A stretch of DNA of 64,000 bases from Strobilurus pachycystidiatus (GCA_019915135.1 JAHLMK010000006.1:124001-188000); one strand, 5' to 3'. Counted from the first letter of the stretch, positions 20,611 to 32,096 are shown. A program made the numbers and translations. The notes: generated from the letters alone by a model not told the origin.

Positions 20611-22452
20611 TCAATATTGCTTGGCGGGGTCCCGAACCAGAGGGCGATTACCCGCTTGGACACTCTTTTCCTGGCTCCGGAAGTCAGAGGCTGCGCGCAG
20701 CTGGGCATCCCGTTCGACTGTGGGGGGCGAGTCCCGCTGAGCCGCAGATGGCGCAGGTCGAGGACGAGGCTCAATGACATGACCGGGGTGTGGAGGCAAA
20801 GGAGGCTTGGCAATTGAGCGAACCCCCGAGGCCGGACCACGATCTTTCGAGGGTACGGGGGGCGGGACGTCGTCAGATGCTATTGGTGGGTGGAGTTGAC
20901 GAACCCCCTCCTCTCGCTGATTGGCAGGATCAAGGCCCTTCCCAGCCTCAGGAGGTCGAGCCCTCGCTGCAGCCCGCGTCACAACGTTGTTGGCTGAGAG
21001 TGCCTTCGCTTTCCCACGGTTAACACTCTCAACTGTTGTGCGAAAGGCTTGCATCTGGGCATCCCAGGGAGCATTGGCGGACAATGCGAAAGTGGACGCT
21101 GCGAAGACTCCAGCGGGGATGCTCTGCGCCCCTGTGATGCGTGGTGCACGTCCTCCACCTTCGGGCGACCAGACGGGATCCTCGACCATTTCCATAACGA
21201 AGGATTGGGCTGTACCGTTCGTTGCTCCGGTATGGGAAGGCCCCTTTCCAGAGTTGAGTGACGATGCGGGGGGCGGATTCTGCTCGTAGTACGCCCGGAT
21301 GCGGGGTCCCAAGGCACCCCGCCCTGGAGGAAAACGGCCCCCGTCGCGCATCATGGACTTCCCATCAGGTCCGTCCCGGATGAGACCTTCTTTGTTCAAC
21401 GCCTGGAACTCCTCGCACAACTCCCAGCGGGGACAATTCTTGATCCCGCACATGCGACACGAGGGATCCAAATTGTTGCGGTACCCTCCCCCGCCCCCGT
21501 TGTTGTAGTTGAAGCTACTCTCCTGGTAACCTCCTCCTTGATAGTTTCCCCCTCCGCCTTGGTAATTTCCGCCTCCCCCTTGATAGTCGTTACCCCGCAC
21601 ATTGTTCCGACCGCCTGGTGGCGGTCCTGACTGCGGGGCTGTCAAACGCTCAACCAATACCCCCATCACTGCTCCGAGCTTCTCGATGGCGAGGACTGAG
21701 GCGTCCTTAGGTTCCTTCTTTACTTCGGGGAGTGAACGAAACCCCGCCGAATTCGAGTACGTGGGATTAGGAAGGGCAATGGCATCGTGGCTATTCTCCG
21801 CAACAGGCAGGACCCAGTCCGCCGCCGCCGTGATCTGGTGGATAGGGTATGGTTTCGAGGGTCGATGGTCGGGGTACTTTGTTGCTAGACGACTCCGTGT
21901 CTTGAACTCCAAATCGGATCCCAATCCAATGAAGTAGGCGCGTGACTCATCCGCTGGAGAAATCTGGTTGTCTTCCATGAGAGCATCCACCATGTGGGAG
22001 AAAGTTCGCGCAAAAGCCCCCAACTGTTCGCGGGTGGTGATGGGCTGGTCGTGGGCCTGGCGGCGGGCAAAGGCTTCCAGGTCCGCCGGCTCGTACCGGC
22101 TGGTTACCACCAAACCTGGGTATAAGTCATGAATTGAGTTCTTGAAGACCTCCCATGTCGGGGGTGCGGCGGCGCCTCCCCCCGCCGGAGCGACGGGGCG
22201 AGCGCAGCGCTCCCACGCACGACGCTGGTCGGCTTTGATGTAGTGGGTAGACCACTTGATGAAGTCCGCGTCCGTTGTGAGACTTTTCTCGGTACATGTG
22301 AGTTCCACATTCTCGAGATAGTCCGTGAGGTCTCGAGGGTCCTCAGAAAAGTGCAGCGCGTTGCGGGTGCCCCGGATGGGCATCGTGCTTGACGACATTT
22401 TGGCTGCGCGGGGCTGGTAGGTAGGACTGGGTATGGGTTGGATATTAGGCAA
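20611..22452 (-). CDS. Retrotransposon gag (613 aa)
   Basis: A capsid-like region lies near residues 30-200: LHFSEDPRDLTDYLENVELT, FIKWSTHYIKADQRRAWERC, TWEVFKNSIHDLYPG, LGAFARTFSHMVDAL. A Gly/Asn/Tyr-rich tract (GGGGNYQGGG repeats) and a small cysteine motif CRMCGIKNCPRWELC follow, then a long disordered Pro/Ala tail. Start: the second Met (MSSSTMPIRG) is also plausible. It ends 90 bp before the protease ORF, in a different frame, so protease probably comes from frameshift or reinitiation. Confidence 0.85.
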   Translation of the reverse strand: MPNIQPIPSPTYQPRAAKMSSSTMPIRGTRNALHFSEDPRDLTDYLENVELTCTEKSLTTDADFIKWSTHYIKADQRRAWERCARPVAPAGGGAAAPPTWEVFKNSIHDLYPGLVVTSRYEPADLEAFARRQAHDQPITTREQLGAFARTFSHMVDALMEDNQISPADESRAYFIGLGSDLEFKTRSRLATKYPDHRPSKPYPIHQITAAADWVLPVAENSHDAIALPNPTYSNSAGFRSLPEVKKEPKDASVLAIEKLGAVMGVLVERLTAPQSGPPPGGRNNVRGNDYQGGGGNYQGGGGNYQGGGYQESSFNYNNGGGGGYRNNLDPSCRMCGIKNCPRWELCEEFQALNKEGLIRDGPDGKSMMRDGGRFPPGRGALGPRIRAYYEQNPPPASSLNSGKGPSHTGATNGTAQSFVMEMVEDPVWSPEGGGRAPRITGAQSIPAGVFAASTFALSANAPWDAQMQAFRTTVESVNRGKAKALSANNVVTRAAARARPPEAGKGLDPANQREEGVRQLHPPIASDDVPPPVPSKDRGPASGVRSIAKPPLPPHPGHVIEPRPRPAPSAAQRDSPPTVERDAQLRAASDFRSQEKSVQAGNRPLVRDPAKQY

Positions 22453-22932
22453 CAGACGAGGAATACGTGGGAATGGAAAGGCGCCTGGTATTGACTGGAA
22501 AGGAGAGTTTGGGGTTGGTGGTTGCGACCGCTGTGAGTCCGAGGTATGTGGTGAATGAACCGACGGTGTGGAAGGAACACCAAGCTGTGTTCTGAGCTCG
22601 GGTGTAGATAGTGGAGATTCTGATTCGAATGAGAGCCGTTCAAAACCGGCGACAAGGTCTCGTAATTGCGCGGCGCTTAGCTCGTCGGCGAGGGTACCAG
22701 AAGTAGCAGTTGACGCCGCTGATAGTGTTGTGGGATGTGATAGAGGTGAGGTCGCTGCTGTCGAGGCAACGTCCTGGAGTTCGGGGTTGGATCCCGAGAA
22801 TGGAGAGGCGGAGTCCTCGAAGTTCGAGGGTGTATGTGATTCGGTCCGTTTGATGAAACGGCCTCGAGAGTCTCGTAAAGCACGTCGCGGTGCCAGAGCC
22901 TCGCGACGACGCGGTGTGTTGTGGTTGAAACC

Positions 22933-22950
22933 CCCTCGCGGTGGGCTCCA
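22933..22950 (-). other. Primer-binding site
   Basis: In element orientation, TGGAGCCCACCGCGAGGG begins two bases after the 5' LTR. Its complement ends in GGGCTCCA, as expected for the 3' end of a tRNA with CCA. The particular tRNA was not identified. Confidence 0.75.
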
Positions 22951-22952
22951 CT

Positions 22953-23589
22953 TGTGCGCAACTGAGCGAGTTCGAACAAGAAATGCTGCAAAGCAGCGAA
23001 ATCTCGAGGGAGGCTTCTCAAACAGTCAACGCGACGTCGGAGACGAGGTGCGACGTGGGACGAGGTTCGGGGTCACAAAACGGGGGCTCGAAGCGAGGGC
23101 TCGAGGAATAGATAGGATAGATAGAGACGAATGTAGACGATACCAAGAATGAAGACAGCGACGAGGACCTTCCTCGTTGCTGAATACGACGTTCTCAACC
23201 AAAGCCCCCGGCAATATAGTGGGTGAAAAGTACCGTCTATTTTCCTCCCTCTAGCTACTAATACCTCTGTCGGCCCCCTGGCCCCGACCGCTTACATACA
23301 TACTCCGGTATATCCAATATATCTTTGATCCTCCCCTGGTAGCACACTCTTCCGCGCCAGCCACATCAACTCCTTCCCCTTATTGGATGCCGATGCACTG
23401 ATAACAGTCCGCCAAGACAAAGCCCACGCCAGCCTACGGGGTTTGGGGTTCGGGGTTGGATTCGGGGCTTGATGCAGATGTCGGGGTTGATGGACACTAG
23501 AGTGTGGTGTACTGCGCGAGGTAATCCGGGGACTGTTGAGGATTACTGAGTTGACAGTTTGGGGGTGTAGAACACCACCAAGCTGTACA
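22953..23589 (-). repeat. 5' LTR of the retrotransposon (637 bp)
   Basis: Direct repeat of 18054-18690 with the same length and one visible mismatch. In element orientation this is the promoter-bearing 5' LTR. Confidence 0.95.
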
Positions 23590-23593
23590 ACGT

Positions 23594-23638
23594 TATCGTG
23601 ACGATGGTCGCGAGACTGATAGGTACTTGATCAAATAA
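23594..23638 (+). pseudogene. Last codons of the F-box gene beyond the LTR element
   Basis: When the LTR element and one ACGT copy are removed, TGG ACA CGT at 18045-18053 joins TAT CGT GAC at 23594. The frame reads W-T-R-Y-R-D-D-G and stops at TAA 23636-23638. The restored frame is direct evidence that this was the gene's original end. Confidence 0.85.
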
Positions 23639-23646
23639 TCATTACA
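23637..23646 (+). repeat. 10-bp direct repeat, left end of KDZ element
   Basis: AATCATTACA here recurs at 37313-37322. It is likely the target duplication of the KDZ element, possibly 8 bp with chance extension. It overlaps the F-box stop codon. Confidence 0.65.
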
Positions 23647-23687
23647 GCCGTTCAGAGGCCACCTGTGGCTGTAGGAATTTGCCTCCT

Positions 23688-23703
23688 GTGTGTCACTTGA
23701 CAC
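23688..23703 (+). repeat. Subterminal inverted repeat, left
   Basis: GTGTGTCACTTGACAC pairs with GTGTCAAGTGGCACAC at 37290-37305 with one mismatch. Its core is itself a near palindrome. Confidence 0.7.
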
Positions 23704-23972
23704 TCAAAACCCAATGTCAAACCCCCGTCAGTTGACACTGAGTGCCAGGTGACACTGCCGGACTCCCACCGCTGACAGCACTCCAGAACCCGACCCCGCC
23801 GTGTGAGATGCTTACAAACCCTGCCCGCCGCCCGTTCATCGTCCCGATGCAATCCCAAAGGAGACATAATTCAAATGATGATATTTGCAAAGCTGCTACA
23901 GTACAATTAACCCCGTTGCCGACTGGCGGCACCTCCACCCAAACGGCATCGTCCTCGGCATCGCGAAATCCA

Positions 23973-26900
23973 CTAAGTCCACTGACGCTCTTCATCGATA
24001 ATCGCGGAAGCAGCCTGTTCTGCTTCTCGGTCCATCGGTCCGGCCTTCCGACCTCGTGCCGGAGTAGATTTGCGCCACAGCTCTTCGAAGCCCTCCCGTA
24101 CGCGAACACGGTCCTTCGCTTGTTGATGTGCATAGGCACGGCGTCCCGTAAGCTCCTCGATGTGCAAGGTTGGGGAACTCTCCTCACTTCTCCGCCTCCA
24201 AACATCCTCCTCGTATCGCAAGGACCGCAAAACCCGCCGCATCTCCTCCTTCAAAAGCTCGACTTCCTCCGTCCATCGAGTCCTTCGCGCCAGAGCCTTA
24301 GCCCATTCCACTTGAATGCCTAGGTGTGGATTAGCAACCACTAAACTGTATATGGGTGAAAGCTTACATTCGTGCAAATATGCGTCTTCGTCTGCATCAG
24401 GACCGCCGTCCGCCGTCCAGATCCATGACATGATTGCTCTGCCTTCGCCAGGTACGTCACGTCGCGTACCCACTCTCCCCGTTGCCGTTACCCGTGAATC
24501 GCGACCCTCCAGACGGCCCAATCTCTTGACGGCCTCAGCGTCCGATTCGGCTGTGATGTACACCTTCAAGTCGTCGGCTCGCAGACGTCGCAATGACCCA
24601 CATCCCCCCTCCCCAACCAAATCCACCAAGCTCTCTCGGCAGCCGCGATACTTATTCGCCGCTTCATCCAACTTATCCCCCACTGATTCGATCAGCTTAG
24701 CTGCCCTGCTGGTGCCGCGTTGGCCTGTAACATGAGCATTCCGGTAGTTGACCAAGTAACGCTTAGCCATTAGCCTATTCCGGATCTTCCCCAGCGCGTC
24801 AGTGCATTGGGCCCGGCGAAGAGCCCTCTCGTGGTCGACGAGCTTCTGCGTACAGCGAATGTCAGCGTGGTGCATGACCGATGTCGAACACGATGATGGA
24901 AGATACAATCTTTCGTCCTCGACCTCCAAGACGGGCACGTCCTCAATGCGGCGACGCATCTCTTCCGCCTCAAGAACAGCCGAAACCCGTGGCATGTAGA
25001 TTTCCTGCCATTTGCGGAATTGCTTGAGCTTTGTTTGTAAGGCGCGCCGTCGATCCAGAATTTTCGTCTGCCGGTCAGTTGTCATTCCGACCTTTAGAGC
25101 CTTGTCCCGTTTTAAACGACGCCTAGAAACTGTGGGTGAGCGACAATCAATATTAAAAAAAATACTTACTGTCCGTCTTCAACTTGCAAACCTAAAATGA
25201 TGAATCCCGCCATGGACACGCGGCCTCTATTCCCCGTTGCCTTACTCTTCTCCTTCTTCTTTTGTCTCGTTCTTTTTGTCACTTCCGCCCGGCCCTCGAT
25301 TCGTTCTTCTGCGGCCTCTTCATCCGTCGAATCATCATCCTCGAGTCGTTGTTTCTTCTCTTCCTCTTCCTCTTCCTCCCGCAATGCGTGGCGTACTTTC
25401 TCTTCGCTAATTGACACTGATCACAATCAAGATCAGTCCAGTATCCTCAGTATGAGTTCAGTCACGCACCAGTTCCGGATGGCGCATATGGGCTAGGCTT
25501 CGTATGATCGGCCAGCCAATCTGCCACCATCCGCTCCCACTCTACGCGCAAGTTGTCCTCAAGCGTCTCGTTTACCGCCGCAAAAGCTTCCACCTGCACA
25601 AATCTCTCCTCTAAGGCAATTCGGAGACGCCGCAATAGCGTCGTACCTAATTGATGGATCAATCAGCAAGCCAAAAACCAAAGATTGATCAAATCATACC
25701 GAGGCGCACATTCTTCGTAAAATTGTGCTTGTCTGCCTTGTCTTCTATGTCGTCATGTCTCGCTCCCGGTTGCTCCTCCTTCGTCATGTACGACATGGGG
25801 TTCAGCACCGCCCACACCCGCTCAATTCCCTCGCCGTCGGTCTTCCCTACCCCAGGCTGATACTTCAAGGATTCCTTTGTCTCGCAATCGATGTTATGGA
25901 CATTGCCGTGCCAAACTGGCAGTCCCCAAGTTAAAGCTGGCAAGTCGAGGTTCTTGAGAGCGTCCGGAAGCGCCTCGATCCGCGCGTAAAAGTTCTTCTT
26001 GTATTGGCAGGCTATATCATACGTTATCGTGACCTCCTTCAAGCCCATGCGTGAAAGGAGCCAATGAAGGACGAAATCTGTGTTTTTGTACCTGCCAAAG
26101 CCCGTCAGATTAGTCAATCGGAGTGAAGGATGCAGACGAACCTCTCTCCTTTCTCCAAGTCACCGAGCCCGAGAAGAATCTCATGTCGCGCACAGATTAC
26201 GCCTAAGACTCCGGACCAACGAAGCCCGACGGCAAATTTAGTGTCCTTTTGCATGAGGGCGGCGAATGCGATACACGTCGACATCTGTCCAGTTGGATCA
26301 GCTCTGAATGCTCAACCAAATCAGGGAACGGACGACTAACCTCTTCTTCGGTGATATAGCTTCGTAGCCACTCATGATACATATCCACGGGCACCTGGAC
26401 CCCGAGACCGGAATACAATGGTCGGTCGACTAGGGGAGACGCTCGCATCTTGCACGACATGCGGAAATTGGCGTCCGCCGAAATCATACGGCGGTATAAG
26501 TAGCTACAATCAAGTCAGTTGCATAGTCCGTGAAAGAATGGCAAGGCTTACGAAAAGGAACTATCAACCGAATCCCAATGAGCGGGCAGATTGACGTTCA
26601 GCCGAGGGCAGGCCCAGCACTCGACAGCGACGGCCCCGTCTGGCGCGTCATCCAAGCCGACGTCGTACAAAACACCTGAACGCCGAACGCGCTTGAGAAA
26701 ACTCCATTGCCTCGACATCCGCAGGAAAGCCTTGTAACGGTCCGGCGTCTCCGCGGAGCTGTAAGGGTCCGTCATGTCCTCGAGAACGCTAACGAAATCT
26801 CGGACGTTCACTGTCGCCATCACCTTAAGCCGACGATAGAAGTCGAGGAGGTCAACGCTGGCACAGGTTTGTGGTATATGAGTGGTGGCCGGATACCAAC

Positions 26901-27841
26901 CACAGCGCAAGAGTTGTTGCCATGGGTGACAACCATCCGATGCATCGCACTTGCAGAAGCGACAGGATACTGTCTGGATTGTGAGGCCCGCCATCATAGT
27001 CATCAAGCGTGGCGTAGCGTCTGGCCAGCGACATGGACCGCCATTGTGACCCAGCTGGTAAACAAGGCCCATTTGGTAGAGCGTGCATCGCTCCCAGCTG
27101 CTGTCTCTCCAAACCTGAGATCCAAAGTTTTAGTTGGGCTTGCGTCGCAAAGAGAAGCATCAATGTACCTGTACAACGTGCGTTGGAATGCGCTCGTGCC
27201 GCCGCACGCAGCAAGCTTGGCATTCTACAAGATCGCCGCAAGTCTTACATCGATAAAGCTCATCGCAGAGAACCTGATCTGACTTGGGCGGTTCCCGTTG
27301 GGCCGTATCGGGTAACCAGAATTTTGTTGGATGTAGGGAAACATGACAAGTTGAGCAGTGCGGGTCTAGGGTAACAGATCCCAGACCATGCCGGCGGAAG
27401 CCTTCATCGCTGAAAAGACTCGTCCAGGGTTTCCAATCCTCCATGGGATCATCCTTGAAGACAATTTTAAGCGCCACGCCAAAATGAAAAGCAACGTTTA
27501 CGCACCGAGCGAGAGCGCTTGCGCTTCCCCAGGTTGGCCTCCCCTTCATCTGACTCTTCTTCGCCTCCCTCCTCGTGGCCCGTTTCCCGGTCCAGGACCA
27601 GTCCCAAGTCCTCTCCCTCGAACACAGTCGCATTGTCGCCATGATCAGCGCCAAATGCAAATGACGCGTACTCATCTGCCAAGTCGGCGGGAAGTAGATG
27701 GGGTGAGGCCGGGCGGATAAACTGCGAACTAAGTTCGCCCGTAGAGTCGAGATGGACGTGCTGGTCAACCGCGGCAGCGTCTGTAGGGCCCGAGTGGTCG
27801 ATCCCGGCCAATTTCTTGGAAGGTCGGCCGGGACGAAACAT
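23973..27841 (-). CDS. KDZ-family transposase with CxC2-like cysteine cluster (1135 aa, 10 exons)
   Basis: Exons: 27506-27841, 27169-27453, 26552-27114, 26341-26503, 26142-26284, 25700-26091, 25470-25646, 25170-25416, 24368-25122, 23973-24319. All nine introns are 47-56 nt GT..AG, and the sum is 3,408 nt in frame. The N-terminus is acidic, ending in basic GKRKRSRS. A CxC2-like cluster comes next: CSTCHVSLH, CDELYRCKTCGDLVECQACCVRRH, CRFCKC. Then the SYLYRRMISADANFRMSCKM segment, the core YDIACQYKKNF, and GKTDGEGIERVWAVLNPMS. The tail is helical and basic (VEWAKALARRTRWTEEVELL). Family role: cut-and-paste DNA transposition. No stop or frameshift was seen, so it could be active. The last intron is 48 nt without a stop and may be retained. 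Confidence 0.88.
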
Positions 27842-28031
27842 GGTTGGAGTTGAGCCAGGCGGGGTCGAACAGAGAGCTGCGGCAGGGATAACGATGACGG
27901 TGAACGAGAGCGAGACGGACAGAGATAGCAAAATAATTAGGAGTCATCATGTGTGGTGGCACCAGGCAAGGACCGGTGTTTGTAAGTCAAACGATTTTCT
28001 CGTTCGTTATCGGAGCATGTGACACATTATC

Positions 28032-29141
28032 TTATCTACGCTTACTCCAAACGCGCTCTATGCCCTCCCCGTCGGTAACCCCAATTCGGCTCGCCCGCCT
28101 GACGGGCCCAACCTGACAATCGCTAGTATGCGCACTTGCATGATAGTTCACCGTAGGGTCTGTCATCCCTTCTTCAAAGATATCGACACACATGGCCAAA
28201 AAATTGTGGCAATCGGCGCTGTTCTTGCGCTCGCGCTCTCGATGAAAGATTACAGCTACCAATTTATCAGAGACGGCAAGATCACAAACAAAACCACATA
28301 CATTCAATGTCTCCGTCAAGCCTCAGGCTAGGAACGACACTTCGAAAGACCCGCTGTGCGAGCAACCAATTTCCGTCAACGCTGACGTTCAGTGCGTCAC
28401 GGAGGACACTGCGATATCGCGGAATATGAATCCAATCGCCAACGGCGCGAACGTCTTGCATGTTCAAGATCTGACATTCGAGGAGGCGGGCGAGCATGAA
28501 GCGACCATCAGTGCCAAAAGTCTCCCTAACCGCTTCGTCAATCATACCCGCACGAATATCATACCCCTGGTGCACAATGGCCATGTGCCGGTGAAGGACG
28601 CTTCATCAATGTAAGTCAAAGGAGACCGCAACTGTGGCCAGTGACACGTACCGGACAGCCCGATCGTTGACCTCTGTCGGGAGACGAGTTTCCCTGGCAG
28701 CGTTCCAAGAGGGAGTCAGTTTATCGAGCAAACTGCGGAAAAGGATCCAGTTTGGACTGCGGGCTGCAAGAGTGAGCGCCTTCCGGAGATCATAGCGATG
28801 ATTATCGTCGTGCATCACGCTTCTAATCTCTTGGAGGTCGGCGGGGGTGGCGATTCCACAAAGGAGCAGGCGAGGAACAAGGAAGGCGCCATCGTCAGCA
28901 AAGGCCTCGACGAGCTCGGCATCCATTGTAAGAATGAACACATCCACAGGGGGACGGCCCCGCGACTCAAGGAATGCTTGGATTTTTCTTCAAAACAGAG
29001 AGTCAGCGAGTTAGATAAGACCGCAAAATCGAAGGCGTACTCTTGGTATGCATTTTGCGTCGGGTCTCTCCCGCGAGGGCCCAAGGGATCCTCCATTGCG
29101 ATGAAAGACGCGCGAGATGTTTGTACGCGGCGGGCAAACAT
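28032..29141 (-). CDS. Unrecognised KDZ-cargo protein with two internal repeats (319 aa)
   Basis: Exons 29041-29141, 28652-28987, 28302-28600, 28032-28255 (960 nt, in frame). Two related blocks of about 70 residues occupy exons 2 and 3. The first has DDGAFLVPRLLLCGIATPADL and later NWILFRSLLDKL. The second has TDGRFMLARLLECQILNMQDV and NWLLAQRVFRSVV. Both look like all-helical modules. The last residues, RIGVTDGEGIERVWSKRR, copy the KDZ motif G-TDGEGIERVW of the neighbouring transposase, as if the gene captured a transposase fragment. It starts 190 bp upstream of the transposase ATG, in the same orientation. Function unknown. Confidence 0.7.
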
Positions 29142-29341
29142 GGCGGTGGGAGACAAGAGACCGGGAGGGAAAGCTAGAAGGTGATGGGTTTCAAAAAAGA
29201 AGCAATAGATTGGTCGAGTGCGGGAAAATATTTGAAAATCAAGATAAGTAACCATGTATTAAAGCCGGCAGCATGAGGGAGGGTGTACCGCCTGATAAAC
29301 GAATGAAATTTGATGATTACGGGGCACAAGTATCGGGGTCG

Positions 29342-30020
29342 CTAAGCGGCTGGGCGGGCATATCGGTACAGGGCTTTCTTCAACTCACGCCACACCTCGG
29401 CACTCGCCATGACCCCCGATTTGAACTCCTGGCGCAGCGTCTGGTCGCGGCGAATGTCGACTGAAATGATCACCAAGTCATCATGCGTGTATATTCCCAT
29501 CTCCTCGAAGCGAGATTTCAAAGCTGTGAAGCCATAAGCAGTAAGAAAGCGGCCGACTTCGTCGTGAATGTGTTTAACATCGGGTGGTTTAGCAAAGTGA
29601 GGTTCGTCTTGGGGTGCCAGTGCGTCGTCGCCACGGCGTCCTGGTTGAACGTGTCAAATACTGTAGAGAAGACCTCGGCGCAAAGTACGCACTGATGTTC
29701 AAGGCGCCGTTACCAAGCAAGTAATCATCGCGAATGGGCCTGACGGTGCGAATATGCTTGGAGATGCGTCTTAAGGAGGCGGTGGATGAACGTTAGCGAA
29801 ACACGTCTACGAACAAGGGCACAACTCACTTGCGACAGCTCCACGCGGAGAGAGGCCATGGGATTGTACGCTGACCAGCCGGAGCGGCTTTGACAGGCGC
29901 CCGGGCTTTTCCAAGGGACTTGGAAGGCCGCGCTGAAATCTTGCCATGCGATTGGCGAGGTGCGGCGACGAGCTTGAGAATTTTGGTGGTGCCAGGCGGC
30001 GATTTAGGTGGAACAACCAT
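29342..30020 (-). CDS. Small KDZ-cargo protein with SAM-like helical tail (188 aa)
   Basis: Exons 29830-30020, 29693-29769, 29342-29640 (567 nt, in frame). The N-terminal 65 residues are basic and Pro/Ala/Ser-rich (KSLGKARAPVKAAPAG), suited to nucleic-acid binding. The C-terminal half, VGRFLTAYGFTALKSRFEEM followed by GIYTHDDLVIISVD and DQTLRQEFKSG, has the helix pattern of a SAM-like domain; this is inference only. An alternative upstream ATG lies at 30059. Same strand as its neighbours on both sides. Confidence 0.65.
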
Positions 30021-30149
30021 GGTACGATGCAAAGAAGTGCAAGGGACAGAGAGGGCCATGGGGAGTGTGATGATATTCAAATCGGGACTTGATGCGCGCA
30101 CGCGGACATGGGGAGGACCAAAACGCCGTAGGTTATGACTTGTCTACAG

Positions 30150-30850
30150 CTACAGGTATTCGATAAGCCCGGCTTGGATAGCACCCTCCAACTGTTGGGC
30201 CCAGGTGAAGATGTCCGGTTCCAGGCTCATGGCCACCCCGTGCGCGTTAGTCTGTGTGATAATATCTTCAATGAGGATCACGGCGTATTGAATCTCTCCG
30301 GCCATGAGCTCGCACTCCTCGAGTCGTTCCTGAAAAATGGGGTAGTCGAGGCACACGGCGCGCAGGCGCTGCAGCGGAAGAAGGATGTCTCCATGCGCGA
30401 TAAGACATTTCTCCCGCTCGTGCTTGAGGACATAGAGCGCGTCGGGGCCAGAGGCAATGGCGCAATCAACAAGGCGCCGCATGTAAAGACGAGGAATGTT
30501 CCCGTCGGCCGCCTTGGCGTAGGTGTCGTGGATCCACCTCACGCGGCGCTCAATTGCACAAACGTATTCCTCTCGTGCCGCACTAAAGTGTTGTGAGCCT
30601 AGACGACGGCATATCTCGTATAGAAGCGCCTACGGAGTAGAGCCAGGCATAATCGGATACACCGTCTGAGGGATTGGCCGAGGCCGGCGCAACCACGAAG
30701 CTCTAGAAAGGATGTCAGTTGCATGGCTTGACGTTGCTTGGGGAGGACGCACGGATCTTGAAATCTGATCGCGGGAGCCAACTCCCGAGTGCAGAGATTG
30801 AATTCAGGCGAAGGTGGAACAATACGAGGCAAAGTCGAGCGGTTTCGCAT
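30150..30850 (-). CDS. Unrecognised KDZ-cargo protein (199 aa)
   Basis: Exons 30753-30850, 30634-30702, 30150-30582 (600 nt, in frame; introns 50 and 51 nt). A basic Pro-rich N-terminus is followed by a mostly helical region. That region contains CAIERRVRWIHDTYAKAADG, RRLVDCAIASGPDALYVLKH and LPLQRLRAVCLDYPIFQERL. No known domain is recognised. The gap of 377 bp to the divergent gene at 31228 probably holds both promoters. Confidence 0.65.
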
Positions 30851-31227
30851 GGATGAGTGGCGGAACGAAGTAGTGTGATCGCCAATTGGCTTGAATAGGC
30901 AGCCACGTGGTTTTGCTGGGAGATGATCCTATCTAGGGATACTATGAGCGACCACCTGCATTTAAATCGAATACTGCTACAACTGTACGGTATATTTTCT
31001 TTGGCATATTGTAGCAACCATCTATCCTGACGACATCCTTCGTGACGAAAGGGATTCACCGGAAGCCAAAATTATTATGGCAAGATTATCTAGTGAAAAT
31101 GTAATTGCGAAGGTGATTGCCTTACTACATTTAGATCGTCGAGACTCGCTTTCGATCTCCCATCCGCGTTGCACATTTACTGCAACATCCTCGCCCGGGG
31201 ACGCCCAAATCTTGCGAGGAGACCACC

Positions 31228-32000
31228 ATGCCTGGCAAGAAGCTTTTTATCTCGGACGAGGACCGTGAATGGGCTAAACGGAAGGCCAAAAGCGATTACT
31301 GGGAGCGGTACGAGCCCGTACATAACACACTGCCGAGGCGCTCATATGTCCCCACTAGCAACAAATCTCGCCTTAACGCGAAGGCTAAGGACAATTATCA
31401 TCGCAGCAAGGCGCCGGGCGCCATCGATGGGCGCACAAAGGCGGGAAGAGCCGCCAAATACGAAACAGCGGAGGAGTACGAAGCTTCGTATGTATCTCCC
31501 GCCATCTCGTGTGTCAGTCAGGACAACTCTGAGAATAAGCTCATAGTCGTACTCACGCCGTCATCTCGCGCAACCTGACGCGTAAATTGCGCCGTCTCGA
31601 GCAGCAACTACAGAAAACTACCGAAGACAACTTGCGCGCCTTTCTCGACAAGTTATGCGTGTTTCTCTCGGAGCATTCTCACGACAAAGAGTGCACACAG
31701 CAGACCTTGATACGCGCTATGTCTGGACCTCAGCAATGGCTTTACAGGGCACAGTGTTTAATGACAGAGGTCACGGAGAGCATCGGCAAGGGAGTGCTCT
31801 TGACGGCCGCGACAGATTTTCATCGGCGTTCCAATTACCTAGTCATGTCGCTCAGCGATTTCGGTCTGTCGCTCGCCAAGGGAACATTCGATGGGCACTC
31901 GGAAAGGGGGGATTTTTGGTATCAGCAGGAGATGAACGCACTTCCCCGTTTCACCGTAAAGTGTAACGCGGGCGGATTCAAAATAGCGACGCAGTTGTAA
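31228..32000 (+). CDS. Unrecognised basic KDZ-cargo protein (237 aa)
   Basis: Exons 31228-31487 and 31547-32000 (714 nt; intron of 59 nt). The first 85 residues are strongly basic (DREWAKRKAKSDYWERY, SNKSRLNAKAKDNYHRSK) and may bind DNA or RNA. The splice restores a helical segment, RNLTRKLRRLEQQLQ, that no single frame contains, which supports the model. The C-terminal domain (KLCVFLSEHSHDKECTQQ, LVMSLSDFGLSLAKGTFDG) is unrecognised. It converges on 32097-33073 with a 96-bp gap. Confidence 0.65.
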
Positions 32001-32096
32001 CCAGGTTGTAACATGTCTTTCAATACAGACATTTCAACGTGTATCAGACAATCAGACATCGAAATTGAGGGAGGACGATACATAGTATGAGTCTAT

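Larger units (their letters stand above)
18054..23589 (-). mobile_element. LTR retrotransposon with gag and protease only (non-autonomous)
   Basis: A 5,536-bp element on the minus strand. Both LTRs are 637 bp, start TGT and end ACA; I see a single difference between them (18134 A, 23033 G). The 5' LTR is the right one, and a primer-binding site complementary to a tRNA 3' end starts two bases inside it. The 3' LTR (left) is preceded by a purine tract. A 4-bp ACGT duplication flanks it (18050-18053, 23590-23593). Inside are a gag ORF and a retropepsin-like ORF, but no reverse transcriptase, RNase H or integrase. It must be moved by a relative, probably Ty3/gypsy-type given the gag-protease order. 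Confidence 0.92.
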
